The translations under genes and the position numbers were made by a program. The notes beneath the pieces were generated by a model that made no database searches, was not told the origin of the DNA, and saw only the letters and a list, made by a program, of their open reading frames with translations. From NCBI RefSeq assembly GCF_964340395.1, contig NC_135569.1, positions 16,974,257 through 17,038,256 on the forward strand: a DNA stretch of 64,000 nt, written 5' to 3'. Shown piece by piece: positions 44,901 to 55,202 of the stretch; the first letter of the stretch is position 1, and the number at the start of each line of letters is the position of its first letter. Source of the stretch: Glandiceps talaboti (taxonomy: Eukaryota > Hemichordata > Enteropneusta > Spengelidae).

Positions 44901-46040
44901 TATATGGCCTGTATACTACTAAACTAACATACTATGTATATATGGCCTGTACACTGTTAAACTAACGTACTATGTATATATGACCTGTATACTACTAAAC
45001 TAATATACTATGTATATATGGCCTGTATACTACTAAACTAACATACTATGTATATATGGCCTGTATACTACTAAACTAACATACTATGTATATATGGCCT
45101 GTATACTACTAAACTAACGTACTGTGTATACATGGCCTGTATACTACTAAAATAACATACTATGTATATATGGCCTTTATACTACTAAACTAACATACTA
45201 TGTATATATGGTCTGTATACTACTAAACTAACATACTATGTATATATGGCCAGTATACTACTAAACTAACGTACTGTGTATACATGGCCTGTATACTACT
45301 AAAATAACATACTATGTATATATGGCCTTTATACTACTAAACTAACATACTATGTATATATGGCCTGTATACTACTAAACTAAAATACTACGTATATATG
45401 GCATGTATACTACTAAACTAACATACTATGTATATATGGCATGTATACTACTAAACTAACATACTATGTATATATGGCCTGTATACTACTAAACTAACAT
45501 ACTATGTATATATGGCCTGTATACTACTAAACTAACGTACTGTGTATACATGGCCTGTATACTACTAAAATAACATACTATGTATATATGGCCTTTATAC
45601 TACTAAACTAACATACTATGTATATATGGCCTGTATACTACTAAACTAACATACTATGTATATATGGCCTGTATACTACTAAACTAACGTACTGTGTATA
45701 CATGGCCTGTATACTACTAAAATAACATACTATGTATATATGGCCTTTATACTAATAAACTAACATACTATGTATATATGGTCTGTATACTACTAAACTA
45801 ATGTACTATGTATATGGCCTGTATACTACTAAATTAACATACTATGTATATATGGCCTGTATACTACTAAACTAACATACTATGTATATATGGTCTGTAT
45901 ACTACTAAACTAACATACTATGTATATATGGCCTGTATACTACTAAATTAACATACTATGTATATACGGCCTGTATACTACTAAACTAAAATACTATGTA
46001 TATATGGCCTGTATACTACTAAACTAACATACTATGTATA
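29913..46040. repeat. 38-bp satellite array, right arm (about 425 monomers)
   Basis: The same 38-bp monomer and the same register as the left arm, so this is one array split by the LINE. This arm has its own variant: 11 extra bases in the TATA tract, giving ACCGGTAGGG. I located it at 30810, 31239, 33214, 33643, 35326, 35755, 36404, 38087, 38516, 39845, 40274, 42397, 42826 and 44509. Twelve of these form six pairs spaced exactly 429 bp, and blocks repeat at 2,112, 2,404 or 2,761 bp. CpG-containing forms (TATACGGCC, ACGTAC) are frequent. The array ends at ACTATGTATA before unique sequence AAATGCGAC. From about 44900 the variants become simpler and more homogeneous. Confidence 0.98.
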
Positions 46041-46293
46041 AAATGCGACTTTATATGACTTTCACATTAAATTTTCACCCTTCAGAAAACTCATGTCAGC
46101 CAATAGCAATACATGGAAATTCGGTTTTCTCATGATATAACAAAATACCCAATGCAAGGGTGCGAGAGTGGTACCCGGCCGTCAGATATGTTATCAGGAC
46201 ACTTTCTGATGTGGAATCTGCACAGAAACTCCAAACATTATACAACTCCATTGCAAGATTTCCAATTCAAAAGCCCCTCTGGCAACTCGACTA
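46041..46293 (+). pseudogene. Possible coding relic or terminal exon, family unknown
   Basis: From about 46158 one frame reads VREWYPAVRYVIRT, then SDVESAQKLQ and IARFPIQKPLWQLD, and stops at 46291-46293. Its residue mix (Trp, aromatic, balanced charge) looks like a real protein. The stretch just before it is open in a different frame (MEIRFSHDITKYPMQ, from about 46114), as if a single frameshift lies near 46157. A pyrimidine-rich acceptor-like sequence (TTTTCACCCTTCAG) precedes both. I do not recognise the family. Alternatives are a chance ORF or a terminal exon with a splice site near 46157. Confidence 0.3.
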
Positions 46294-46580
46294 GATACTA
46301 GAAATATTCAAGTTAATTACAGAACTAATTTGTAGTCATTTCTGACATGATATTTCAGCTTTATTTGGTGAGAAATTTACAGTCGCCAATTTTGAACAAA
46401 TTAACTTTGCTCTCGACTTGTTAAAGTCTCCGGGCTTTCTTCATTCAATCTGTATTTTGAATATAACATGTATTTAAAAAAGTCATTGTCAAGTAATAGG
46501 TATTGGGTCAGCAGAGTTTTATTGACAAATATGTTGGCAAGTCACAACTACTATATTATTTAAAGAAACAAAAAACAGTA

Positions 46581-46746
46581 TGAGTGAGTGAGTGAGTGAG
46601 TGAGTGAGTGAGTGAGTGAGTGAGTGATTACGAAACAATGAGTTGAACGCATTAGTAGCCGGCGACGATGTTGGGAAACCATAGAAACATAAATTCCAAA
46701 ACATTTGAAGACTACGAGAATAAGAAATCTCCCAAAGATAGACATT

Positions 46747-46788
<42 letters not shown>

Positions 46789-46825
46789 GAGACAGAGAGA
46801 CAGACAGAGAGAGAGAGACAGACAT

Positions 46826-46866
<41 letters not shown>

Positions 46867-46883
46867 GAGACAGAGAGACAGAC

Positions 46884-46914
<31 letters not shown>

Positions 46915-46943
46915 GAGACAGAGAGACAGACAGAGAGAGAGAC

Positions 46944-46990
<47 letters not shown>

Positions 46991-47039
46991 GAGACAGACA
47001 GACAGACAGAGAGACAGACAGAGAGAGAGAGACAGACAT

Positions 47040-47074
<35 letters not shown>

Positions 47075-47168
47075 TATATATATATATACAGACAGAGACA
47101 TACTCATACATACATACATACATACATACATACATACATACATACATACATACATACATACATACATA
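46581..47168. repeat. Composite microsatellite block: (TGAG)n, (GACA)n/(GAGA)n, (TA)n, (CATA)n
   Basis: (TGAG)n occupies 46581-46627. After about 115 bases of ordinary sequence comes (GACA)n with GAGA interruptions (46747-47072), a short TA run and (CATA)n to 47168. Within the GACA tract the marker GACATAC recurs at 46821 and 47035, so about 214 bp has been duplicated. All long ORFs here (Thr-Asp-Arg-Gln or Cys-Leu-Ser-Val repeats) are artefacts. Confidence 0.95.
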
Positions 47169-47727
47169 ATGTTAATGCTGGTTCATTTCCATGCGATCGT
47201 ACTCGATGTGGTACATGTCGTTTCATTATTAATACTAATCATGTTTTTGGTCCTAGAACAGTGTGCCTGTTACGAGTAGATTTACTTGTATTTAGTACTA
47301 ATGTAGTGTATTGCATTACATGTCAGAAATGTGGGGTTTTTTATATATAGGTTCAACTGTACGTCGTCTTGGTGATCACCTCCGTTTGACCAGACAAAAG
47401 AATCGTAACTATCCCGTAGCTATGCATTTTATTACAAACGATCATAGTGTATCAGATATGTCTATTTCAGGAATTTGTAAGGTTTCTGGTGATGAGAAAG
47501 CATTGGGGTTAAAGGAAGAAGAAATCATTTTCCGTCTCGGAACGCTGGAACCCGAGCTCGCGACAAGACAGATAATTTATATGACCGTTGGGGGCGCTAC
47601 ACAATCGGTACACTCCACACACGTTAGACGAGACATGCATTACGCATGTTACGTCCCCAGTCCGCCGTATTCTATTTATATTTCAGCGCGTTTCAAGTTA
47701 CTGTATGTATTTTTCTGTGTATTTTAA
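47169..47727 (+). pseudogene. Penelope-like element remnant: GIY-YIG endonuclease domain
   Basis: The first frame reads PCDRTRCGTC (the Cys motif found just before the endonuclease in Penelope-like elements), then YCITCQKCGVFYI, and hits a stop at 47348-47350. The next frame continues YIGSTVRRLGDHLR, then KNRNYPVAMHFI and LKEEEIIFRLGTLEPE, the normal continuation of a PLE GIY-YIG nuclease. Joining needs a 2-base shift, explained by one extra TA in TATATATA at 47341-47350. LGDHLRLTRQ also looks a few residues short of the family pattern. The reverse transcriptase that should precede it is missing: the microsatellite block sits directly upstream. In intact elements this nuclease cuts target DNA for primed reverse transcription. 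This copy is inactive. Confidence 0.8.
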
Positions 47728-48414
47728 TTAGATATTAATTATTGATTCAAGATAATGAAGTAATTATAAACTTGACGGAACTTTTTGATATTGTCTTTAT
47801 TCATGTTATTCAATTGTTGATAGACACCAGAATTGTTGCCTCATGCCCTTGGTTGAATCAAGCAACACCGATTTAACTTTTTACCATCAGTCAAGGTGCG
47901 TCAGGATTATTTCGAAACTGTACATTTTCAGGTTCGGTCAATGTTCAATTTGTTACCTAGCCATTAAATTAAAGTAGACTGTGTCGCGTCGCGTCTCTGA
48001 TTTACTGTCTCGAGCTTTCTCCGATTCAACGCCGAGACATCTATTTTTAGCAGTGTACAATATTGTATTGTTCTTATGTAAATATCCAAACAAAATTGTT
48101 ACTTTCTTTAAACCTCTTGCCCCGTTTTCTTCGTTGCTAGTTTTCAACGCGTTTCCGTAATGCATTATATGATGTAAATAAAGTAATTTATCAATGCAAT
48201 GCAATGCATTGCAATGCAATGTATGGTTGTGTTCATGCAGTGTGTGTGGGGGCTACGTATACATGAACGTATCCACTCATTAAAATATGCTCGTTCCCGA
48301 CGATCTATTACCGACGATCTTTTTCTGTACGTGCGAATTCGCCTTTTCGGGCATATAAATAACCACAGAATCACATTTAGAAGAAATAGACACACATTTT
48401 GATATAATATAATA
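47728..48414. other. Sequence between the PLE remnant and the hairpin, no gene seen
   Basis: Possibly the 3' part of the PLE insertion. It contains a short CAATG pentamer repeat (48192-48223). Small overlapping ORFs on both strands have no recognisable domain. Confidence 0.35.
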
Positions 48415-48554
48415 GCAATAACTCCCGCCGAAGGCAGGTATACACTCGAATTTGGTACAATTCGCTCCATATAGCACTCGCCATTCGGCTCGTGCTATAT
48501 GTCGCGAATTGTACCAAAATCTCGTGTATACCCGCCTTCGGCGGTGGTTATTGC
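48415..48554. mobile_element. 140-bp near-palindromic hairpin element (MITE/foldback-like)
   Basis: The left arm starts GCAATAACTCCCGCCGAAGG and the right arm ends CCTTCGGCGGTGGTTATTGC; they are reverse complements with few mismatches over about 60 bases (48415-48476 against 48491-48554). Shared blocks include GGTATACAC, TTGGTACAATTCGC and CATATAGCAC. The loop is about 14 bases. Transcribed, it would form a long stem. It could be a small non-autonomous DNA transposon or a hairpin RNA locus. Confidence 0.7.
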
Positions 48555-48759
48555 TTAATTATATGGCATGGTGACGTTTAATGGCTATAAAATAGTTAGC
48601 AATAAGTTTTACAATTGTCATAATCGAGTCTCGGATTACTCTGCATGCAAGCAGGACTACTGATTTCGTTGCTAATGCATGCCGATGATATCGATGTCTT
48701 ACAAAAACGTTAATGTCTTACCAAGATACATGTTTTCCAGCCGAAGCGCCCAAAAGACA

Positions 48760-49026
48760 AGCAGTCCGTACTCCCTCTCTCAAATCATTCCAAGTAGCAC
48801 TTCCGGGTTGACGCGAAACTGGTTTACATAATAAACTCCGCCCAGCTTATGACGTCATCAACCAAACGCATTAAGACCCCTGGGACCTGGTGCAGGGCAT
48901 CCGATCCAGTCTCTACCCGAGTTTTAAAAATCTAAATTCACTTTGCCATCATTGTTTCTAAAAAGGTTTCCACAATCTACGAAGTACTTTCCTGACATTT
49001 TTTCAGAACGAACGTTGTAAATATAG
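48760..49026 (+). promoter_or_regulatory. Promoter/leader-like region with CRE and GC box
   Basis: The region holds a GC box (CCGCCC near 48838) and a perfect cAMP-response element TGACGTCA at 48850-48857. It ends in an exon-like stretch whose last bases ATATAG|GTGAGT (donor at 49027) match a strong splice donor. A pyrimidine-rich acceptor (ATTTTTTTAG) ends at 50750, shortly before the ATG at 50904. A spliced leader for the helix-hairpin-helix gene is therefore possible. This is inference from consensus sites only. Confidence 0.3.
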
Positions 49027-49599
49027 GTGAGTAAAGTTTATAGGTTTTAATTGGCTACTACACTTTATTTTTTTGTCAGGAATTTATCGAGGAATGTGGT
49101 ATATCGAGGAATGTGGTGTTTGTGGTATTTGCCGACTACTGTCTTGCTGGCAGTCCACACAGCCCATGGCCATGGTCATGATGGTGTAGTTGTCCATGGG
49201 ATATGGTAGCTGTCAGCCAGGTGGCGGATGGCGCCCTCTATGTCAGAATTGACTACGCCATCCGGATTATGTCTGTACCGGCACTCGTACTCAGCATGCA
49301 GTTCGTGTATTGTCTAAATTTAGACACTACCTCACGCAAGCGCAGTGTCAATGACCTTTGAGTTGCTCAGATGTCTGAAAGAACAAGCAAGTAAGTAGTT
49401 ACGCTCCGTGTGATATTTATGTGTGGCAATTTTAGTGTGTAAATTGGTGTGACTAAATATATTGGTTGGGCTACAAGCCGTGCTGTTCAAAGTAACTTTA
49501 CCCTAAAGGGAAATTACTTCACTGGCGCTGCGACTTTTTCGAGCTTGCGTTGGAAATCTTTTATTATTTGTTGTGTGATAATTTTGACGCCGGCTTGAC

Positions 49600-49915
49600 A
49601 GTACGAACTGCGTCGGAGGTTTCGGATTACAAGTCACAAAAAAGGCGACGTTTGTGTCGAATTGCTAATTGCTTCGGCGCTACGACAATGCCGACTTGTT
49701 TCGATCTTTCTTCGTACTAGGGTACTCTCACTACGGTGGCAATCTCTTTGTTACAAATTGAGCATTGTTTCGCTAATTTGATTAGTACGAACTGCGTCGG
49801 AGAGTTCGGTTACAGGTCATAAAAAGGCGACGTTCATGTCAAATTGCAAAACTGCTTTGGCGCAAAGTCATATGCCAATTTGTTCCGATATTTCCTTCGT
49901 ACTACGGTACCTCAA
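49600..49915 (+). repeat. 184-bp tandem duplication
   Basis: The block beginning AGTACGAACTGCGTCGGAG at 49600 recurs at 49784. The copies share GGCGACGTT, TGCCGACTTG/TGCCAATTTG and TTCCTTCGTAC-type blocks at corresponding places, with moderate divergence. It lies in the possible leader intron of the gene at 50904. Purpose unknown; LTR/UTR structure of a retroelement or a regulatory duplication are both possible. Confidence 0.65.
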
Positions 49916-50903
49916 TTAGTAGAAATTGGTGTTCTTTGTTGACGAAGGACTTTCGCCGACATTGTATTTGAATTTCCCGCGACGAGTTTGTGTTCGCATA
50001 AATTAAATTGTTGTCTGATTGATATTTGCGAACCAATTACACTCGTAGCAGTTTAGTTTATATTGATGCGTGTTAGGTTTGTAGTGTCATTTTTTCTCTA
50101 ATTGTTTGAAAATTAATATTGGAGAAGTGTTTGTTCTACACTGAAAAATCGTCGCATTTGTAGGCTAAGCGTGCGTTGCCACGTACACACGGCGAAGTAA
50201 TTTATTCGCTGTCAAATTCTTTTGCCTGGACAGTTTTCAACGATCCACCTTTCAGTTTTGGTTGGTTACAATTTATTTAAAAGCGTACACTAACCGTCTA
50301 GAAAGTTTCCGTTTCTAATTTATTAGTATTTCGATTGCTTTCCAAATTCTGCAAACTTTTTGTCTTTGAAAAGGCCTGAGTGCACTGATACTGCGAATTT
50401 ATTTTTGCACATTTCAATAGCATCTTGTGAGCCGTCTTAGGCGATTCGTTGCATTATTTGCTTACTCCTTCTTTTGATTTGAGCTACCACTAAATTTTCC
50501 GGGGTGATTACCAATCAGTGTAGTCAACCTATCTTATTCTTGTTTTTTTTTTTGCTTTCGTCTGATTAGGAGAGGGTCGTTTGGAAACTTAATTTTTTCA
50601 CTTGCTTTGGTATACTTTAGTAGCCTCAGTAAGGACAGTATTTTTACACGTTCTAGATCTAAGGTATTCACGGTAATTGCCTGTTAAATTAATTTAACTT
50701 GTATATATATCTGGTACCTAGTATTTAGCAACTGTAATCAATTTTTTTAGGACGTCTACCTGTTGGGAACGCCCTAATCAAATATATCGGAGTTTGACGA
50801 TTTACATACAGGCAGAGTCACTTACACGTACCTTGCTTCATTTCCATAGAGTTGTGTCACCGGGGTGTGTGTATTTAACGTCAAATAACGGTAGTACTTT
50901 AAT

Positions 50904-51297
50904 ATGACAATGGAACACAATCCCCTCTACATTAATATTTGTAGTCAGAGGGAACTGTTAACGGTTTCGAACATTGGTAGGAAAACTGCTGAAGCCATTA
51001 TCAATCTTAGAGACGCTATTGGGGACTTGAAATTTGAAAATTTAAGGGAGTTGCCTCATTTTAAAGTCTCTAACGACTTTTTAAATAGGGTTGATTTTAC
51101 GCCTGCTTTGGCATTACAAGCCACGCCAGAAGTTGATGAAAATCTAGGCTTAGATATGGCGGCAGCCCTAACTCCCTCGACAGATCAACCATACGATCTT
51201 TCAATAAGTTCCCACATGTCTGCTGTTTCCCCATTAACTGGTGGTGGAGGCTTAGTTGACCCTCCTATTGCACCACCACCACCAACAACAACAACAA

Positions 51298-51328
<31 letters not shown>

Positions 51329-51857
51329 AACAACCACTATGCCAACTATGTCAATGACTTCAGTAGCTCCAACAACTACAGTAACAACGAATGTTTACCA
51401 ACCGACAGTAGATTCTGTTGTGAAAGTTATCGATTCAAGGGTTCACCCTCCGGAAGGCCAACCGGCAGTAAGGTCTAGGACAGGTAGTACTTATGGTAAC
51501 CCTAGGGGTGGGTACAGTGTAGGGAGTAGGTTACCAGGCCCCCCACAATTAAATACATTTGCTACTCCAAATATACCATGGGGAAGGCCGGAACAACAAT
51601 ACATGTACCCACCGACCTATCCATATTTATCTTACCCCTACTACCAACCTATGCCAATGCAACAGCCGATGATGCCGTACATGGTACAGGCACAACCCCC
51701 TACCTACTACCCAGGGTACATGCCCCATGTCCCGGATGGTCCGGTAAGAGGTGGTGTGGCTAGCATTAATGTACAATCTACACCGATGAATCCGCTAACG
51801 TCATTTCATATGTCAGATTACACAGTCCCAGATTTCTCTGTATTCAAGCAGGACTAG
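50904..51857 (+). CDS. Helix-hairpin-helix (ComEA-like) protein with Thr/Pro/Tyr-rich tail
   Basis: 317 aa in one exon from an ATG at 50904. Residues about 8-65 are a ComEA-type tandem helix-hairpin-helix: INICSQRELLTVSNIGRKTA carries the N-x-A/C-S-xx-EL-xx-(V/L)-xx-IG core, followed by the second helix pair (IGDLKFENLRELPHF). HhH domains bind DNA backbone without sequence specificity. The rest is low complexity: acidic linker, PPPP plus poly-Thr encoded by an (ACA)n microsatellite (about 51288-51335), then a Pro/Met/Tyr/Gln-rich tail (YMYPPTYPYLSYPYY) likely to be disordered. No RT, protease or integrase follows. It could be a gag-like first protein of a decayed retroelement or an intronless host gene. 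I do not know the function. Confidence 0.65.
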
Positions 51858-52030
51858 GTATTTACATGTGCAAGACTCATTCAAAACATTGATGAGCATG
51901 TATCTTTGAAAAGAAAGCAAGACGTAGGAGAAGTAGACAACTCCCTGTATATTACCATTGTGTATCCATTCAGGCAAATCCATTGACTACTTATCAGTAT
52001 CCAACTTTAGTCAACCGACTGAACCATCCT
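51858..52030. other. Downstream flank of the HhH gene
   Basis: Short non-coding stretch without recognised elements; no polyadenylation hexamer seen before the repeat block. Confidence 0.3.
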
Positions 52031-53400
52031 TTTTAGCTCCGCTGTCAGCGAAAGCTGAAAGCGTAGCTTTAGGTATAGGTTGTATAGAGTATAGAGAGTA
52101 GAGTGAATCATAGGTGTCCGTCAAACATTATTTTCTCCGAAAGTGAGTCAGTATTCTTAGATATTTGGTGTGCATGTTCCCTGGGGGAGGCTATACAGAT
52201 TTGTTCATGCCAAGTTGATCTGTGTCATATTCAATTTTTTATGATTTTTTTTCATAAAATGTCATTTTCATCATCTCCGTGAAAACTTATTGTCAGATTG
52301 CTTTGATATCTGGTGTGTTGATGCGCAGGGGGTAGCTTACTCAGGTTTGTTAATTTCAAGTCAGCACATCTTCATTTTTAGCACCACTGAACTGAATGTT
52401 CAGTAGTGCTATAGGCATGGCAAAGTGTCTGTCTGTCTGTCTGTGTGTGTGTGTGTGTGTGTGTGAATGTGTGTAAACAACTTAAAGTCAAAAACTGCTG
52501 GACCGATTTCTTTGATATTTGGTGGTCATATTACTTTTGGTGTCAAGTTGGGAAATTGTTCAAATGAAAGTGATTGCATCAGCGATGTGGGATTTGGGTC
52601 AAAAAATGTGATTTTCCTTCAAAATCTTCTTTGTTCTCAGTGAACACCATGAGGGGATGTGTTAGGTAACGTTATATAATCACTGGGCAAAGTTCATATG
52701 CACATTCTAAATCCAGTTATTACAATAGGTTATGTAAATAAGACTGGTAAATATGCCCTTTCTTTCTTGGTGGAAATTTTACTAAGTTTGAAATGAAAAT
52801 GATTGCAGCACGAGGGTGATCATTGGATCGCCCGGCGTCTGTCTGTCTGTCTGTGTGTGTGTAAACAACTTAAAGTCAAAAACTGCTGAACCGATTGCCA
52901 TGATATTTGGTGGGTCCATTACCTTGGGTGTCTAGTCGGGAAATTGTTCAAATCAAAATGATCGCATCACAGGTGTGTGATTTGGGTCAAAAAATGTGAT
53001 TTTTGGTCAAAAAACTTAAACTCAGAAACTACTGGGCAGATTGGTGCAAAATTTGGTGGGAAGATTCTTTAGAGGGTGTAAAGTAAGATTTGTTCATGAC
53101 ATGATGATTCCATCAGTGATATGCAAATTAGGGCTAAAAATGTGTCTTTTTGGTTAAAAATCTATAATTCCAAAACTACTGAGCAGATTGGGCTGAAATT
53201 TGATGGGGATGCATCTAGGGATGTATGGACGAAGATATATTAAGCATACAATGATTCCATGAGTGATATGCAAATTAGGTGTAAGAATGTTCATTTTTGG
53301 TCAAAAACTTATATCTCAAAAAGTACTTGGTCAATGAGCCTGAAACTTGGCGAGATGTTTCTGAAACTGTTATTCTGCAGATTTTCTTCAAAATATTTTG
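52031..53400. repeat. Modular interspersed repeat with CTGT/GT microsatellites
   Basis: A series of diverged modules of about 150-190 bp, each with the same order: AAACTGCTG-ACCGATT, then TTTGATATTTGGTG, then TTGTTCAAAT and ATTTGGGTCAAAAAATGTGA. The two best copies start after CTGT/GT microsatellites at 52426-52465 and 52836-52861 (both followed by GTAAACAACTTAAAGTCAA). The block opens with two small hairpins, AGCTCCGCT...AGCGTAGCT at 52035 and AGCACCACTGAAC...GTTCAGTAGTGCT at about 52379-52410. It looks like an old interspersed element rather than a gene. Confidence 0.7.
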
Positions 53401-53407
53401 ACCAAAT

Positions 53408-54200
53408 TGGCCCTAGCGACCATGACCACGCCCTTTAGCAACAACCAAATGGCAGTATATTTTGGTCAAATAACAACATCATCTGGTAGGCAAGTGAGTA
53501 AACATTCAAAAAATGTGTGCAAATACCCTAGCAACCATGACCACGCCCATAGCAACAGCCAAACAGTGGTGTATTTCACAAAGATAACAACAGGGTTTAA
53601 TAGACAATTGAATAAACATTCAAAAAATATGTAAATTTGCATAGCAACAAGACCACACCCATACCAACAGCCAAATAATCACGTATTTTGCAAAGATAAC
53701 AACAGGAATAGAAAGACAAATGAATAAAAATTCAAAAAATGTATACAAATACCCTAGTAACCATGACCACGCCCATGGCAACAGCCAAACGGTGGTGTAT
53801 TTCACAAAGATAACAATGGGGTTTAATAGACAAATGAATAAACATTCAAAAAATGTATGCAAATACCCTAGTAACCATGACCACGCCCATAGCAACAGCC
53901 AAACGGTGGTGTATTTCACAAAGATAACAATGGGGTTTAATAGACAATTGAATAAACATTCAAAAAATGTATTTAAATTTGCCTAGCAACAAGACCATGC
54001 CCATAGCAACAGCCAAATGATCACGTGTATTGCAAAGACAATATCAGGAATTCATAAACAAGTGAACAAAAACATACATAAATGTATGCAAATATATCTA
54101 ACAACATGACCACGCCCATAGCAACAGCCAAATGATAGCATTTATCATAAAGATAGCAACATGGTTGGATAGGCAACTGGATAGTTATTCAGCAAATGAA
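53408..54200. repeat. About seven tandem copies of a 114-bp repeat
   Basis: GACCACGCCCATAGCAACAG or close variants recur at 53424, 53539, 53651, 53765, 53879, 53993 and 54108, a step of 112-115 bp. Each unit continues with CCAAA-GGTGGTGTATTT, CAAAGATAACAA and AAACATTCAAAAAATGTATG. The ORFs that run through it on both strands are translations of this repeat and do not form a recognisable protein. Confidence 0.92.
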
Positions 54201-55202
54201 CACCTATTGTTAGCATGGACTAGCATATGGATAAACATTTAAAACTGTACAGTTGTGCTACAACGCCATTGGCGGTATTTTTATTTTTTATGATTTTTTT
54301 TTGTAATTTGAAAAAAAAATGAATATGTTAATGAGCATTATGACCGACGCCGTATTGGAAATCAGTCGACGAGACTTAAAGTAAACTGCCACTTTTCAAA
54401 AGACACTATTGACGTCAAACAAGCAATGTAATATGTGCTATAGTCATAATTCTACGCATTGGGCGCCCAAATGCATGAAGTGACAAGCGTTTATTCGAAA
54501 CAGGGTTGTAAACTTCAAATCCAAATTCTGCATCCTTCTACATAATTATTTGCATACTCTATCCTGATTCGACCAGAAGCTGCAGCTGACCTCATTTGAC
54601 CGGGCGATTTTCCACAGCAAGTGTCAACACAGGACGTTCTTGGTACTCACTAAAATCTCACTTCAGACCCACTATAAAAATGTGATGTTTTCAGATAACA
54701 TGTAACTTGTGGTTAATTCTATATTGTCGTGCAATTTGGAGTGACAGTGAACCAGAATTAAGACAACTTGCGTAAGGAAGGCATGCGGTTGAAGTTATGC
54801 AAGAGCAGTCTAACTGCGGACTGTGAATCAACCAAATTTTGTTTATTGGCCGACAGTTCACATGTAAAGTTAAACGACATGAACGTGTCTTGCCATTTCC
54901 AAAATGCAAATATTTGGCAAGTAAAAATAATTAAACTTTAATTGGGCTTCAGACTTTGCATTATGTTTTGCGTATCTTTCCCCGTTTTACATGTAAATCC
55001 GAAAAGGTTCTCTCTAGTCATGTCAGTGGTCATACTGGGGCTGCTTTGAGTACGAGCGAAGTGAGGCATGTTGAGGTAATTTGTTGAGAATTATAAATAT
55101 TGCGAAATGTCAAGTACAAGGTTTAAATACAATGGAATGATGAAAAAAAATGGCCGAGTCTGCTGACAGGCGCCGCGCCGGTCACAAGAAACACTGTGAA
55201 TT
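54201..55202. other. Unassigned intergenic sequence
   Basis: No ORF with recognisable domains and no repeat detected by eye. A GC-rich patch (GGCGCCGCGCCGG, about 55169) precedes the foldback element. Confidence 0.35.

Noticed and set aside
5619-46040. Regularly repeated units resembling a CRISPR array
   Set aside because: There are no unique spacers: the whole 38-bp unit repeats head to tail, in a eukaryotic context and without cas genes.
5619-46040. Telomeric repeat array
   Set aside because: The monomer is 38 bp and contains no TTAGGG-type unit.
46560-47167. Overlapping ORFs up to 201 aa on both strands
   Set aside because: They are made of GACA, TGAG and CATA microsatellites. Only the part after 47169 (the Penelope-like remnant) has real protein similarity.
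49600-49915. Long terminal repeats of an LTR retrotransposon around the HhH gene
   Set aside because: The two 184-bp copies are adjacent on the same side, no matching copy lies downstream of 51857, and no RT or integrase is present.
53398-53986. Plus and minus ORFs with repeated Asn/His-rich or Trp-rich sequence
   Set aside because: They are readings of the 114-bp tandem repeat, open on both strands at once, with no domain.
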